The notes beneath the pieces were generated by a model. It was not told where the DNA came from, made no database searches, and saw only the letters and a program-made list of their open reading frames with translations. Below, piece after piece: positions 24,195-32,419 of a stretch of 55,534 bases of DNA. The DNA comes from Clostridia bacterium (GTDB taxonomy: Bacteria > Bacillota > Clostridia > Christensenellales > Aristaeellaceae). The stretch covers positions 1-55,534 of the forward strand of contig JAFQOD010000049.1 in assembly GCA_017395685.1 (NCBI GenBank), written 5' to 3'. The stretch's first letter is position 1, and every line of letters begins with the position of its first letter. A program made the translations under genes and the position numbers.

Positions 24195-25463
24195 CTACGC
24201 CATGAGCATCTGCCGGAAAAAGGCCACGCCCCGGATCAGATTTTCAATGCTCAGGCGTTCATCCACGCCGTGCATCCTGCCCATTTCCTCCGGCAGCAGA
24301 ATAAAGGGGCTGAAACGATAGATACAGGGGCATAATGATTCCATCCGGCGGGCGTCGGAGGCGCCGGTGAGCAGATAGGGCACCACCGCCGTATCGGGGA
24401 AATGCACCTGCACTGCGGTCTGCAGCGCATCCCAGGCCATGCCCTGAGAGGGGGAAACGAGGCTGGGCTCATCCATCACATCCACCGAAACCAGGATTCT
24501 GCTGTCGCCGATCACACGCTGGATGCGCTTGAGCAATTCCCTGGCCTCATCCCCCGGCAGAATGGAGGCCTGGAAGGTAACGGCTGCCTTTTCTCCCCGC
24601 AGGGCGTCCCCCTGCATGCCGCTGATCATCACCTGGGTGCGGGATATGGCCCTGCCATAATGGGTATGCTCCAGCTTGCGCAGAAGATGGCCCTGCAGCT
24701 TGCCCGGATGGGCAGCGCAGAACCGGGAAATGCCCTGCATATCGCTGGACAGCGCCTGCAGCATCCGGCCTGTCACCGGGCAGATCCGGGGAATGAAAAA
24801 CATCCGCAGCAGCCGGTCCGACGCCCGCAGCAGCGTTTCCATGGATTTTTCCCCGTCGGCGGTCAGGGTAAAGCACATCCGCCCCTTCTCCGCCACCCCG
24901 ATCAGGGCGGCCGGCCGCTGGGATAGGCTGGGCAATTGGGTCACGCTGCCCCCTTCATCCAGCACGAAGGCGGGCTTTACCCCCCTCTTTTCAAGCATTA
25001 CCGCCATTTTCTGCATGCTGGGGCCGCGGATTTCCTCATCGCAGGAAAATGCGAAATAAATATCCCCCAAGGGCCTGAACCCCTGATCCAGCAGCGCCTC
25101 CGCCGCCGTGAGCAGGGCAATCAGATGGCCCTTCATATCCATGGCCCCCCGGCCATAAACAAAACCGCCCCGGATTTCCCCGGAGAAGGGGGGCACGGAC
25201 CAGGCATCCGCATCCCGGATGGGGGCCACATCCAGATGGGAAAGGAAAATCAGGGGCTGGCTGCCCCCTTCGCCGGGCAGACGGCCCAGCAGCGCCCTGC
25301 CATCCACCCGCTCCCATTCCGCCCTGGAAAAAAGCAGCGGAAACAATTCCCTCAGAATGGTATGACTTTCTTCAAAGGGACGATCCGGCCCTGCGGCCAG
25401 GGTAGGCTGCTGAATCAGAAGGGACAGCGCCCGGGCCACCCGTTTTTCCACCGCCTGCTGCAT
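24195..25463 (-). CDS. M20-family metallopeptidase
   Basis: A 422-aa zinc exopeptidase of the M20/carboxypeptidase-dipeptidase type. The metal-site motifs are present in order: SHLDVAP (metal His and catalytic Asp), GRGAMDMKG (bridging Asp) and SCDEEIRG (catalytic and metal Glu). A dimerisation domain occupies the middle. The C-terminal RMHGVDERLSIENLIRGV carries the final metal histidine. No signal peptide is present, so it is probably cytoplasmic peptide turnover. The ATG at 25463 behind GAGGGGGATCGG is preferred to an in-frame TTG at 25490, which itself reads as part of a TTGACA hexamer. It is divergent from the pfkA operon. Confidence 0.9.
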   Translation of the reverse strand: MQQAVEKRVARALSLLIQQPTLAAGPDRPFEESHTILRELFPLLFSRAEWERVDGRALLGRLPGEGGSQPLIFLSHLDVAPIRDADAWSVPPFSGEIRGGFVYGRGAMDMKGHLIALLTAAEALLDQGFRPLGDIYFAFSCDEEIRGPSMQKMAVMLEKRGVKPAFVLDEGGSVTQLPSLSQRPAALIGVAEKGRMCFTLTADGEKSMETLLRASDRLLRMFFIPRICPVTGRMLQALSSDMQGISRFCAAHPGKLQGHLLRKLEHTHYGRAISRTQVMISGMQGDALRGEKAAVTFQASILPGDEARELLKRIQRVIGDSRILVSVDVMDEPSLVSPSQGMAWDALQTAVQVHFPDTAVVPYLLTGASDARRMESLCPCIYRFSPFILLPEEMGRMHGVDERLSIENLIRGVAFFRQMLMA

Positions 25464-25568
25464 TCCCGATCCCCCTCTTTTCCTTGTCAAGTGGTGTAAA
25501 TTTTCTCTGTTTCGGATTTTTTCCCTGCATAAAAAATGAAAAAAATAAAGATTTTTTTGAAAAGATAT

Positions 25569-25597
25569 GGCATGTATTGAACGAACATGCTATAATA
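25569..25597 (+). promoter_or_regulatory. pfkA operon promoter with extended -10
   Basis: TATAAT (25592-25597) is preceded by TGC, making an extended -10. A weak TGGCAT (25569-25574) lies at 17 bp. The better-looking TTGAAC (25578) is too close to serve as the -35. Confidence 0.65.
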
Positions 25598-25627
25598 CTA
25601 CGGAATCTTTGCAGGGGAGGGGAGAAA

Positions 25628-25852
25628 ATGGCCGCAGCCTCCGGCGCTCAATGGAAGGTGATCCATATCACCCGCAGCCAGACCAATGCCCAGGCGCTGC
25701 TATCCGCCCTGGAAAGGGAGGGCTTTATGGCCCGCAGCCGTCAGGTATCCCGCACCTTATCCTCTGAAGAAAACTATTATGAAATTATGGTTCCCGGGGC
25801 GGAAGCGATGGAAGCCCATCAGGTGCTCATCGAAAACAACCTTCTGCTTTAA
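25628..25852 (+). CDS. Small DUF2007-like protein preceding pfkA
   Basis: A 74-aa soluble protein with an alpha/beta ferredoxin-like pattern: WKVIHITRSQTNAQALLSALEREGF, then a beta segment YYEIMVPGAEAMEAHQVLIEN. This resembles DUF2007 (putative signal-transducing) proteins, a family without proven function. The ATG at 25628 follows AGGGGAGGGGAGAAA. It lies 21 bp upstream of pfkA on one transcript, so a role tied to glycolysis is plausible but unproven. A longer in-frame reading to 25484 crosses the promoter and is rejected. Confidence 0.75.
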   Translation: MAAASGAQWKVIHITRSQTNAQALLSALEREGFMARSRQVSRTLSSEENYYEIMVPGAEAMEAHQVLIENNLLL

Positions 25853-25873
25853 CCCACAAAGGAGAGATTTGCC

Positions 25874-26923
25874 ATGTCCAACATCGCAGTATTAACCAGC
25901 GGCGGCGACGCCCCCGGCATGAATGCGGCGGTTATGTCCGTTGCCAGGAATGCGGCTTATCTGGGAATGCCTCTGATCGGCATCAAGCGGGGCTATAACG
26001 GCCTGCTGGGCCGCGGCCAGAAATTCGAAGATGATTTTATCCGCCTGGATCTGGATACTGTGCTGGATATTGCCGATATGCCCGGTACCTATCTGCGCAC
26101 CGCCCGGTGCGATGAATTCAAGGATCCCGCCGTGCGGGAAAAGGCCGCCAAGATCCTCAGGGATCTGGATATCAGCGGCCTTGTGGTCATTGGCGGCGAC
26201 GGCAGCTTCCAGGGCGCTATGCGGCTTTGCGAGCTGGGCATTCCCTGTATCGGCATCCCCGGCACCATCGATAATGACCTTTCCTATACCGAAGTTACCC
26301 TGGGCTATGATACCGCAACCAACGTATGCGTGGATACTGTACGCGCCATCCGCGCCACATCCCGCTCCCATGACCGTCCCCACGTGGTAGAGGTGATGGG
26401 CCGCAACTGCGGCGATCTGGCCCTGGCCACTGCTGAGGCCACCGGCGCCGAAGTGGTTGTGGTGCCCGAAGCGGACTGGCGGATTGACGATGTGGCCAAG
26501 CGGCTCAATCATCAGATTGAAATCGGCAATACCCGCGCCACCGTGGTGGTAGCCGAAGGCTGCTGGGCCTCCATGGAGCCCTTTGACGTATATGAATTCC
26601 TGCATCCCTACGGCAAGCAGGTATTCCCCGGCGAGCCCATGACCACCAACCGCCTGGCCAGCATCCTCAAGCGCAAGTGCGGCATGGCGGAAGTGCGCTC
26701 CACCGTGGTGGGCTATACCCAGCGCGGCTGCTCCCCCACCGCCCGGGACAGCATGTTTGCTTTCGAAGCCGGCGCCATGGCCGTGCAGCTGCTGCGCAAG
26801 GGCATCAGCAATCAGGCCATCGGCGTGGAAAACGGCCACACCTTCTATATGCCCATGGAAAAGGCCCTGGCCGCCAAGCGTCATTTCAACCGCAGTCTGT
26901 ATAACCTGCTGAACGCACTGTAA
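25874..26923 (+). CDS. pfkA: ATP-dependent 6-phosphofructokinase
   Basis: A 349-aa phosphofructokinase converting fructose 6-phosphate to fructose 1,6-bisphosphate in glycolysis. TSGGDAPGMNA (8-18) is the nucleotide loop. GGDGS (107-111) and PGTIDND (129-135) carry glycine at the two places that separate ATP-dependent from pyrophosphate-dependent enzymes (GGDDT and PKTIDND), so ATP use is predicted. MGRNCGDLAL and the effector-side GYTQRG are present. It is slightly longer than the 320-aa Bacillus type. It is followed by a strong terminator. Confidence 0.95.
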   Translation: MSNIAVLTSGGDAPGMNAAVMSVARNAAYLGMPLIGIKRGYNGLLGRGQKFEDDFIRLDLDTVLDIADMPGTYLRTARCDEFKDPAVREKAAKILRDLDISGLVVIGGDGSFQGAMRLCELGIPCIGIPGTIDNDLSYTEVTLGYDTATNVCVDTVRAIRATSRSHDRPHVVEVMGRNCGDLALATAEATGAEVVVVPEADWRIDDVAKRLNHQIEIGNTRATVVVAEGCWASMEPFDVYEFLHPYGKQVFPGEPMTTNRLASILKRKCGMAEVRSTVVGYTQRGCSPTARDSMFAFEAGAMAVQLLRKGISNQAIGVENGHTFYMPMEKALAAKRHFNRSLYNLLNAL

Positions 26924-26936
26924 AAAGATTGATCCA

Positions 26937-26972
26937 TTCTGCTCCGGACTCCCCGGAGCAGAATTTTTTTTT
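26937..26972 (+). terminator. pfkA terminator
   Basis: An 11-bp perfect stem TTCTGCTCCGG/CCGGAGCAGAA (26937-26947/26953-26963) is followed by a T-run of nine. Confidence 0.95.
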
Positions 26973-26986
26973 GCAATAAAACGGCA

Positions 26987-27031
26987 TAGAAAAAGGGCCC
27001 TCTCCTCATTCCGTGAAGGAGAAGGCCCTTT
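26987..27031 (-). terminator. Terminator of the DUF5684-like membrane protein gene
   Basis: AAAGGGCC/GGCCCTTT (26992-26999/27024-27031) with inner TCTCCT/AGGAGA. On the minus strand it is followed by TTTTTC. Confidence 0.8.
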
Positions 27032-27038
27032 ATATCAC

Positions 27039-27746
27039 TTAATACTGCCCGTAGGGGGGATTATTGGCCCGGTCAGAGCGGCGGGCAATGGGCTGCTGGG
27101 GCTGCTGAACAGGCTGATAGGGCTGCTGGAAATCCTGCTGAGGCTGGAATTCCGGCTGAGGCTGGTAGGGCTGATACGCCTGGGGGGCAGGCTGATAGGG
27201 CTGCTGATACATGGGGGCGGGCTTCCTGCCGATATTGGCCAGCACGGAGGGCACGCCGATGCCATCCTTATATTGCACGCCCTGATATTCATATTCGCCG
27301 AAGGCGGCGATGCAGCTGAAGATATTGTTCAGCAGGCACAGGCCCACAAAATGCTTATCCTGCATGCCGAAGGAGCGGGCCATCTTATACTTGCGCATGA
27401 TGCCGGCCACAAAGAAGGCGCCCAGGGAAACCGTATTGAACAGCAGGGAGAGCACATAGCCCAGGCCTTCGCTGATAAAGAAGAAGGGGAAGCTGAACAG
27501 GAACGTGGTGCCCAGGCCAATCAGCAGGGCCCAGTAAATCTTGCCGTCCCACACGATCTTATAGCTGATATAGGCGCCGTAGAAGGGGATGAAGCTCTTC
27601 CAGCCCTTTTCCCCCGCCTTGCGGAAAACAAACCAGCGGATGCCCCAGCGAACCAGCAGCAGGGCGATCAGGCCCGCCACCATCAGAGAGCTGCCGAACA
27701 TGCCCACGCCATCCATGAAATTAGCAAATGCTCTTGCACGATACAT
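27039..27746 (-). CDS. DUF5684-like multi-spanning membrane protein with Pro/Gln-rich tail
   Basis: A 235-aa protein with about five hydrophobic segments in the first 165 residues. It contains GEKGWKSFIPFYGAYISYKI, a motif of a widespread but uncharacterised Bacillota membrane family (GxKPWxxLIPFYNxY). Residues from about 175 on are low-complexity and soluble, with repeated QPYQP/QAYQPYQPQP. The ATG at 27746 follows AGGTGGAAGAAAAT; a GTG four codons upstream overlaps that ribosome-binding site. A consensus promoter (27792-27820) drives it alone, so it is probably highly expressed. It is not part of the dynamin operon, which ends about 140 bp upstream. Confidence 0.85.
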   Translation of the reverse strand: MYRARAFANFMDGVGMFGSSLMVAGLIALLLVRWGIRWFVFRKAGEKGWKSFIPFYGAYISYKIVWDGKIYWALLIGLGTTFLFSFPFFFISEGLGYVLSLLFNTVSLGAFFVAGIMRKYKMARSFGMQDKHFVGLCLLNNIFSCIAAFGEYEYQGVQYKDGIGVPSVLANIGRKPAPMYQQPYQPAPQAYQPYQPQPEFQPQQDFQQPYQPVQQPQQPIARRSDRANNPPYGQY

Positions 27747-27791
27747 ATTTTCTTCCACCTTTCTTCCACATTCATCCAGATATCGCCTTTT

Positions 27792-27820
27792 ATTATAATA
27801 AGGCAGGAAAAGAGTGTCAA
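27792..27820 (-). promoter_or_regulatory. Full-consensus promoter TTGACA-N17-TATAAT
   Basis: On the minus strand TTGACA (27815-27820) and TATAAT (27792-27797) match the housekeeping consensus in all 12 positions at the ideal 17-bp spacing. It drives the gene at 27039. Confidence 0.92.
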
Positions 27821-27882
27821 TAATCCGTCACATTTTGTTGGAATATTGTAGTACTTCCGCCATATTTTTTCCCGCTCAGGCC

Positions 27883-28404
27883 TCAGGATTGCAGAATGCT
27901 CAGAATGCTTTGATAGTATTTATCCAGCTGGGAAAGATATTGACGGACGCCTTCCCGCAGGGCCTGCTTTTCCCGGCATTCCCCTGCCGCTTTGGCCGCC
28001 GGGAACAGCGCCAGCCCGGGGCCGGCGGAGGATACCGCCACCGCCCAGGCCGGGGCATGGCACAGCAGCGAAATGCCCAGCCCTGCCAGCGCCCCTGCCG
28101 CCGGGATGACCGCCTGAAGGCAGGGGGGCATGCCCCTGGGGGCATCCATTTTCTGAAAGCGCATATCCTGCAGGAAAATATCCCGGATCAGGGCCGCCTT
28201 TCGGGCATCCTGCTGCTCCAGGGCCATCAGCCACCGGCCCCAGCGGTTATCCCGGCTTGCCCAATCGGATGCGGCATCCTGCAAGATCAGCTGCAGCTGG
28301 GAAAAGGGCGGCAGCTGGCCCCGGGCACGCCTGCCCATCTGCCCGGCCAGCCGGGCCATAAAATCCTGCCAATGGGCCTGAAATTGCCCGATATAATCCT
28401 GCAA
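27883..28404 (-). CDS. Unknown protein, last gene of the dynamin operon
   Basis: I do not recognise a family. The 173-aa protein has a helical N-terminal part (1-95, several Trp and Arg, DRFQ-like helices), a hydrophobic central stretch (about 97-135: AVIPAAGALAGLGISLLCHAP then AVAVSSAGPG) that could form one or two membrane hairpins, and a helical C-terminus. It starts 3 bp after the stop of the third dynamin gene, which ties its translation to the GTPases. The membrane hairpin would suit a partner that places the GTPases at the membrane; this is inference. Confidence 0.75.
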   Translation of the reverse strand: MQDYIGQFQAHWQDFMARLAGQMGRRARGQLPPFSQLQLILQDAASDWASRDNRWGRWLMALEQQDARKAALIRDIFLQDMRFQKMDAPRGMPPCLQAVIPAAGALAGLGISLLCHAPAWAVAVSSAGPGLALFPAAKAAGECREKQALREGVRQYLSQLDKYYQSILSILQS

Positions 28405-28407
28405 TGA

Positions 28408-30348
28408 TTATTCCTCCTTTTCGGGGCGGATCTGCCGTCTGATGGTTTCCAGCCCCTCCCGGCGATTGCCGATCTGCTGCATATCGCCCTTCACATCCAT
28501 AATTTTTTCTTCCAGCTGCTGCTGGCGGATTTTTTCTTCCTGGATCCAGCCCAGCACCGTTTTCTGATAAGCGGCCAGATAGCGATCGATTTCCGTATCG
28601 ATGGCGGCGCCCACCTGATCGATATAGCTGTTCAGCTGGGCCTGGGCCCCATCCACCACTTCATCAAAGTATTTTTTCAGCGGTTCCTCCAGCCGCAGCC
28701 GGGTATTCTTTTTCATTTCATCCACATTGATGCCCGCCTTGCCGGCCCCGAAGAGACCGCCCACAAAGCCGATGGCCGCCCCGATCACGGTGCCCACCCC
28801 GGGGGCCATCATGGTACCGATGGCTGCGCCTGTGGCTGCGCCGCCCCCTGCCCAGCGATTCTCCTTTTTCACCATATCCTGTGTGTATACCCCCGCCAGA
28901 TCGATTTCCCGGATCTTGGGCTGCTCGATCACGGGCAGGATGGTATCCACCTGAATATCGCCGGGCTTTATGCATTTCAGATCCTTGAAATGCAGCCGGA
29001 AGGCCCGCTGGAAATCCTGCATCCGGCGGCGGAAGGTGCCCACGGCGTCATTCTTATCCCCCGCATATGGACGGAAGACCTCCAGGATCATCTCCGCCTG
29101 TTTCTTGCAATCGGCGGTGATGGTATCGTGCATATAGTGATTAAGATTATCGGTGCTGCTCTGCTGATCCAGTGCATCCAGGATCGCCTGCCGGGCATCC
29201 AGGGACAGATCTTCATCCTCCGCTTCCTGCTGGATCCGGCTGCGGTATTCCGCCACCCCTTCTTCATAGAACCGGGCCTGCAGCCGCTTCTGGGCGGCCA
29301 CAAAATCCGTCAGATCCATCTGCTGGGTATTGCGCAGCACCTGCAGCCTTTCCTCCAGATCGGCGGTCATCTCCTCCATGCTGCCGGAAATGGCGCCGTA
29401 GATGCCGTCCATCAGGGAAAGCAGCTTCTTGGCCTGGGCGGCAGCCCGCTGACGGGCGGTATGCTCCATCAGCTTCCCTTCATTTTCTATGGAAAGGGCG
29501 GGATCCTGGGGATATTTGCCCGCCTCAAATGCTTCCGGGGCGAAGGTGCGCATTACATCCAGGGAGGCATAGGAAAGCACCAGGGGATTTCCCAGGGAAA
29601 ACCGGGCCCGGGCCGTTTTTTCCACAAATTTCAGCATCATTTTCTGCTCCCTGGGGGGAATCAGATCCACCTTGGTCACCACGAAGACGCACTGCTCCAG
29701 AATGGATTCCATCTGATTGCTGATAAATGTGCACAGGGAATCGGGCAGGGGACGCACCGCATCCACCAGAATGATGGAAAGATCGGATACCTCCTGCAGG
29801 GTACGGATGGTGGCCTGCTGATGCCAATGGGTGGTGGCGTCCAGGCCGGGGGTATCGATGATGCGAAGATTGTGCTTCAGCAGGGTATGGGAAGGCAGCG
29901 TCACCATCAGCTGGCTGAGCCCCTCCGCCTCCTCATTCCAGGCGGCCAGGGCATTCAGCTTTTCCTTCAGGGCGGCAAGATCGGGAAAGATGAATTTTTC
30001 CTCCCTGCCATCCTGCCACAGGGCCGAAAAGCCGTATTCCGGGCCGTATTCCATGATGGTGGAGGCCACCGTGGTGCCCTGCAGCACCCCGGCCTCCAGC
30101 AGGTTCATCCGCAGCAGCGCATTGATAAACGTGCTTTTGCCGCTGCTGAATTCCCCCACCACGGAAATATTCAGCCGCTTATCCCCCTGCTTTTCCCGGA
30201 TTTTCTGCAGCCGGGCCCGGAAATCCATCTCCACCGCCTGCTCCCACTGATATTTTTCAATCAGGCAGGAGGCAAAATCCAGATGATCCTCCAGATGGGC
30301 CAGCTCGCTGATATTTTCCCAGGAGAAATAAGCGGTATCATTCATCAT
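28408..30348 (-). CDS. Dynamin-like GTPase 3 of the operon
   Basis: A 646-aa bacterial dynamin-like protein. G1 is GEFSSGKST (65-73), G3 is DTPGLD (from D165) and G4 is TKVD (225-228). A threonine in GTTVAST provides G2. After the GTPase domain come long helices (about 290-480), then a Gly/Ala-rich hydrophobic stretch (about 498-538: GGGAATGAAIG to GFVGGLFGAG) of the kind that acts as a membrane-inserting paddle, then a helical end. Such proteins bind and remodel membranes on GTP hydrolysis. It starts 7 bp after GTPase 2 and is clearly divergent from the other two. Confidence 0.9.
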   Translation of the reverse strand: MMNDTAYFSWENISELAHLEDHLDFASCLIEKYQWEQAVEMDFRARLQKIREKQGDKRLNISVVGEFSSGKSTFINALLRMNLLEAGVLQGTTVASTIMEYGPEYGFSALWQDGREEKFIFPDLAALKEKLNALAAWNEEAEGLSQLMVTLPSHTLLKHNLRIIDTPGLDATTHWHQQATIRTLQEVSDLSIILVDAVRPLPDSLCTFISNQMESILEQCVFVVTKVDLIPPREQKMMLKFVEKTARARFSLGNPLVLSYASLDVMRTFAPEAFEAGKYPQDPALSIENEGKLMEHTARQRAAAQAKKLLSLMDGIYGAISGSMEEMTADLEERLQVLRNTQQMDLTDFVAAQKRLQARFYEEGVAEYRSRIQQEAEDEDLSLDARQAILDALDQQSSTDNLNHYMHDTITADCKKQAEMILEVFRPYAGDKNDAVGTFRRRMQDFQRAFRLHFKDLKCIKPGDIQVDTILPVIEQPKIREIDLAGVYTQDMVKKENRWAGGGAATGAAIGTMMAPGVGTVIGAAIGFVGGLFGAGKAGINVDEMKKNTRLRLEEPLKKYFDEVVDGAQAQLNSYIDQVGAAIDTEIDRYLAAYQKTVLGWIQEEKIRQQQLEEKIMDVKGDMQQIGNRREGLETIRRQIRPEKEE

Positions 30349-30355
30349 TGGTATT

Positions 30356-32389
30356 TCATCCCTTCACAAGATCAAAAATCAGTTCATCCAGCTGGATGCT
30401 CAGGGCCTTGATCTCCTCTTCACACCGGCTGATCACCTGTTCCCGCCGGGCCATATTTTCTTTGCCCTGCTCCATTTCGGCGATGATGATTTTCATCTGG
30501 GCATTCACATTGCCGATTTCCGCATCCAGGCCGGAAACCACCGCCTGGGCGATTTCATTGAATTTTTCCGTTACCTTTTCGGATACCTCATCGGCGGATT
30601 TTTCTGCTTCCTCCGCCAGGCGGCCAACCAGGTTTTCCGTCAGCCCGGCCTTCAGCTTTTTCATGGCGTTGCTCTGGCTCTTATTCATATTAAAGAGGAA
30701 CACGCCCACCAGCATGGCGCAGATGGTGAAGGGATTGAACAGCCCCAGCACCCCCAGCAGCGCCCCGGCGCCCAATTCGATGGCGGCGGTTTTCGCCAAT
30801 TCCATGCTCAGGCCATTGATGCCGGCGGAGGCGGCCAGGCCCACATCGCCCATCAGCAGGCCCCCTGCGGCCCCCACGATCCGCTGCCAGGTGGGCACCG
30901 GATCCGCCTGATAGGCGCCGTCGCTAAGATTCATCTGAATTTCATCCACCTCCGCCAGAATGGCGGCGGCGTCCGCCTCGGCCGATTCAAAAACGGCGGC
31001 GGATTTTTCTTCGATCAGAGGGGTCAGCACATCCTTTCGCCAGGCGCGCTGATGCTCTTCCACCTTTTCTGTAATATATTCGGAAATTTCCTTTACAATG
31101 ACCTCTGTTTTTTCCTTGTTGGGGATCAGGCCGAACTGATTCTTGGGTTCGTATTCCTCAATCCAGGCGGTTACCTGATCGCTCAGATCCAGGATATTCC
31201 GCCGGGCCGTCCGGCGCAGATCCTGCTTGCACTGCTCGATACGCAGGGCCATTTTGCTTTCCAATTGATCCTTCCGGGCGGTCAGATCCTGCAGCAGAGG
31301 CTTTACCTGCTCATAGCGCAGCTTCATTTCATTCAGATCGGTGCTGAGCATTTTGCGCTGCATGGGGATCACCTTGAACAGCGCCTCTGCATTGAGGATT
31401 CGCTTGAGTTCCCGGGCGGGCTGGGCCAGCTTCATTTTGCCCTTCTGGCCGGTAAGGAACCGGGACAGCCGCTGCTCAAATTCCATCATGCCGGAGGCCT
31501 CGAATTTGGCCGGATCGCCCTCCATCTTTCCGTCCAGGGCGTCCAGGGCAGATACAAAATGGATACCGGAGGCGCCGAAGCTGGTATAATTCTTCAGCTT
31601 CATCTGGGCGAACTTTTTCACCATTTCCTGCTCCCGCCGGGGGATGCAGTCAAACCGGTTCACCACAAAGAAAGGATCATCAAAGCCCTGGCCCTTGAGA
31701 TCATGGATGACAAAATCCATTTCGCTTTCCGAGCAAAGGGCCTGGGCATTGAGCACCATCAGGATGGCGTCCGCCCGGGACAGATAATCCATGGTCACCC
31801 GGGTGCGGGTGGCATGCTCATTGAGGCCGGGGGAATCGATGATTTCCACCCCGTTTTTCAGCAGCTCCAGGGGCCAGAATAATTCCACCTTCTCATAGGG
31901 GCTTTCCAGCAGCATTTCGCTGGCGTCCATGCCCATGGGAATGACCACATAATCCTCAATTTCATCATAGGGAATTTCCAGGGGGGGCACATTCTGCATC
32001 TGATGGGCCTGCATGTGCTCAAGGGCCCGGGGGGATAATTCCTGGGGCAGCACTTCCGGCAAGGGATTGCGGAAATGCAGGATGGCCCGCTTTTCTTCCC
32101 CGTATTTCACCTCATTGATCACCGCCGTGCAGGGAATGGAATAGGCCGGCAGCACCTCATCCCCCAGGAAGGAATTGATAAAGGTGGATTTTCCGTTCTT
32201 GAAGGTGCCAACCACCATAATCTTAAAGGAATCGTTATGCACCTTATCCTGCAGCACATCCAGATTTTCCTGATATTTATCCATATTCAGCCGGGCGATC
32301 ACCTGGGAGGACCGGCCCAGCAGACCGGCCATTTCCTGCCGCTGGCCGGCAAAGATCTGATACGCCTGGTGATTGGCATTGGAAGTCAT
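30356..32389 (-). CDS. Dynamin-like GTPase 2 of the operon
   Basis: A 677-aa dynamin-like protein. G1 is GTFKNGKST (61-69) and G3 is DSPGLNE (185-191), with serine replacing the usual threonine. G4 is NRFD (244-247), in place of TKxD. The insert between G1 and G3 is about 30 residues longer than in its neighbours. A helical stalk follows, then a hydrophobic region (about 520-580, ending GVLGLFNPFTICAMLVGVFLF), stronger than in the other two and likely to insert in the membrane, then a coiled-coil end. The altered G4 may mean lower or altered guanine specificity. It lies 30 bp after GTPase 1. Confidence 0.9.
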   Translation of the reverse strand: MTSNANHQAYQIFAGQRQEMAGLLGRSSQVIARLNMDKYQENLDVLQDKVHNDSFKIMVVGTFKNGKSTFINSFLGDEVLPAYSIPCTAVINEVKYGEEKRAILHFRNPLPEVLPQELSPRALEHMQAHQMQNVPPLEIPYDEIEDYVVIPMGMDASEMLLESPYEKVELFWPLELLKNGVEIIDSPGLNEHATRTRVTMDYLSRADAILMVLNAQALCSESEMDFVIHDLKGQGFDDPFFVVNRFDCIPRREQEMVKKFAQMKLKNYTSFGASGIHFVSALDALDGKMEGDPAKFEASGMMEFEQRLSRFLTGQKGKMKLAQPARELKRILNAEALFKVIPMQRKMLSTDLNEMKLRYEQVKPLLQDLTARKDQLESKMALRIEQCKQDLRRTARRNILDLSDQVTAWIEEYEPKNQFGLIPNKEKTEVIVKEISEYITEKVEEHQRAWRKDVLTPLIEEKSAAVFESAEADAAAILAEVDEIQMNLSDGAYQADPVPTWQRIVGAAGGLLMGDVGLAASAGINGLSMELAKTAAIELGAGALLGVLGLFNPFTICAMLVGVFLFNMNKSQSNAMKKLKAGLTENLVGRLAEEAEKSADEVSEKVTEKFNEIAQAVVSGLDAEIGNVNAQMKIIIAEMEQGKENMARREQVISRCEEEIKALSIQLDELIFDLVKG

Positions 32390-32419
32390 GATGGTATCTC
32401 CTTCTGTTATTGTATTGCT

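Noticed and set aside
25578-25583. TTGAAC as the -35 box of the pfkA operon
   Set aside because: It lies only 8 bp from the TATAAT and cannot pair with it; an extended -10 explains the promoter better.
28990-30411. Plus-strand open frame of 473 codons opposite the third dynamin gene
   Set aside because: It lies over a complete GTPase gene on the other strand, has no start signals, and shows the low-complexity His/Gln/Gly composition typical of such shadows in this GC-rich DNA.
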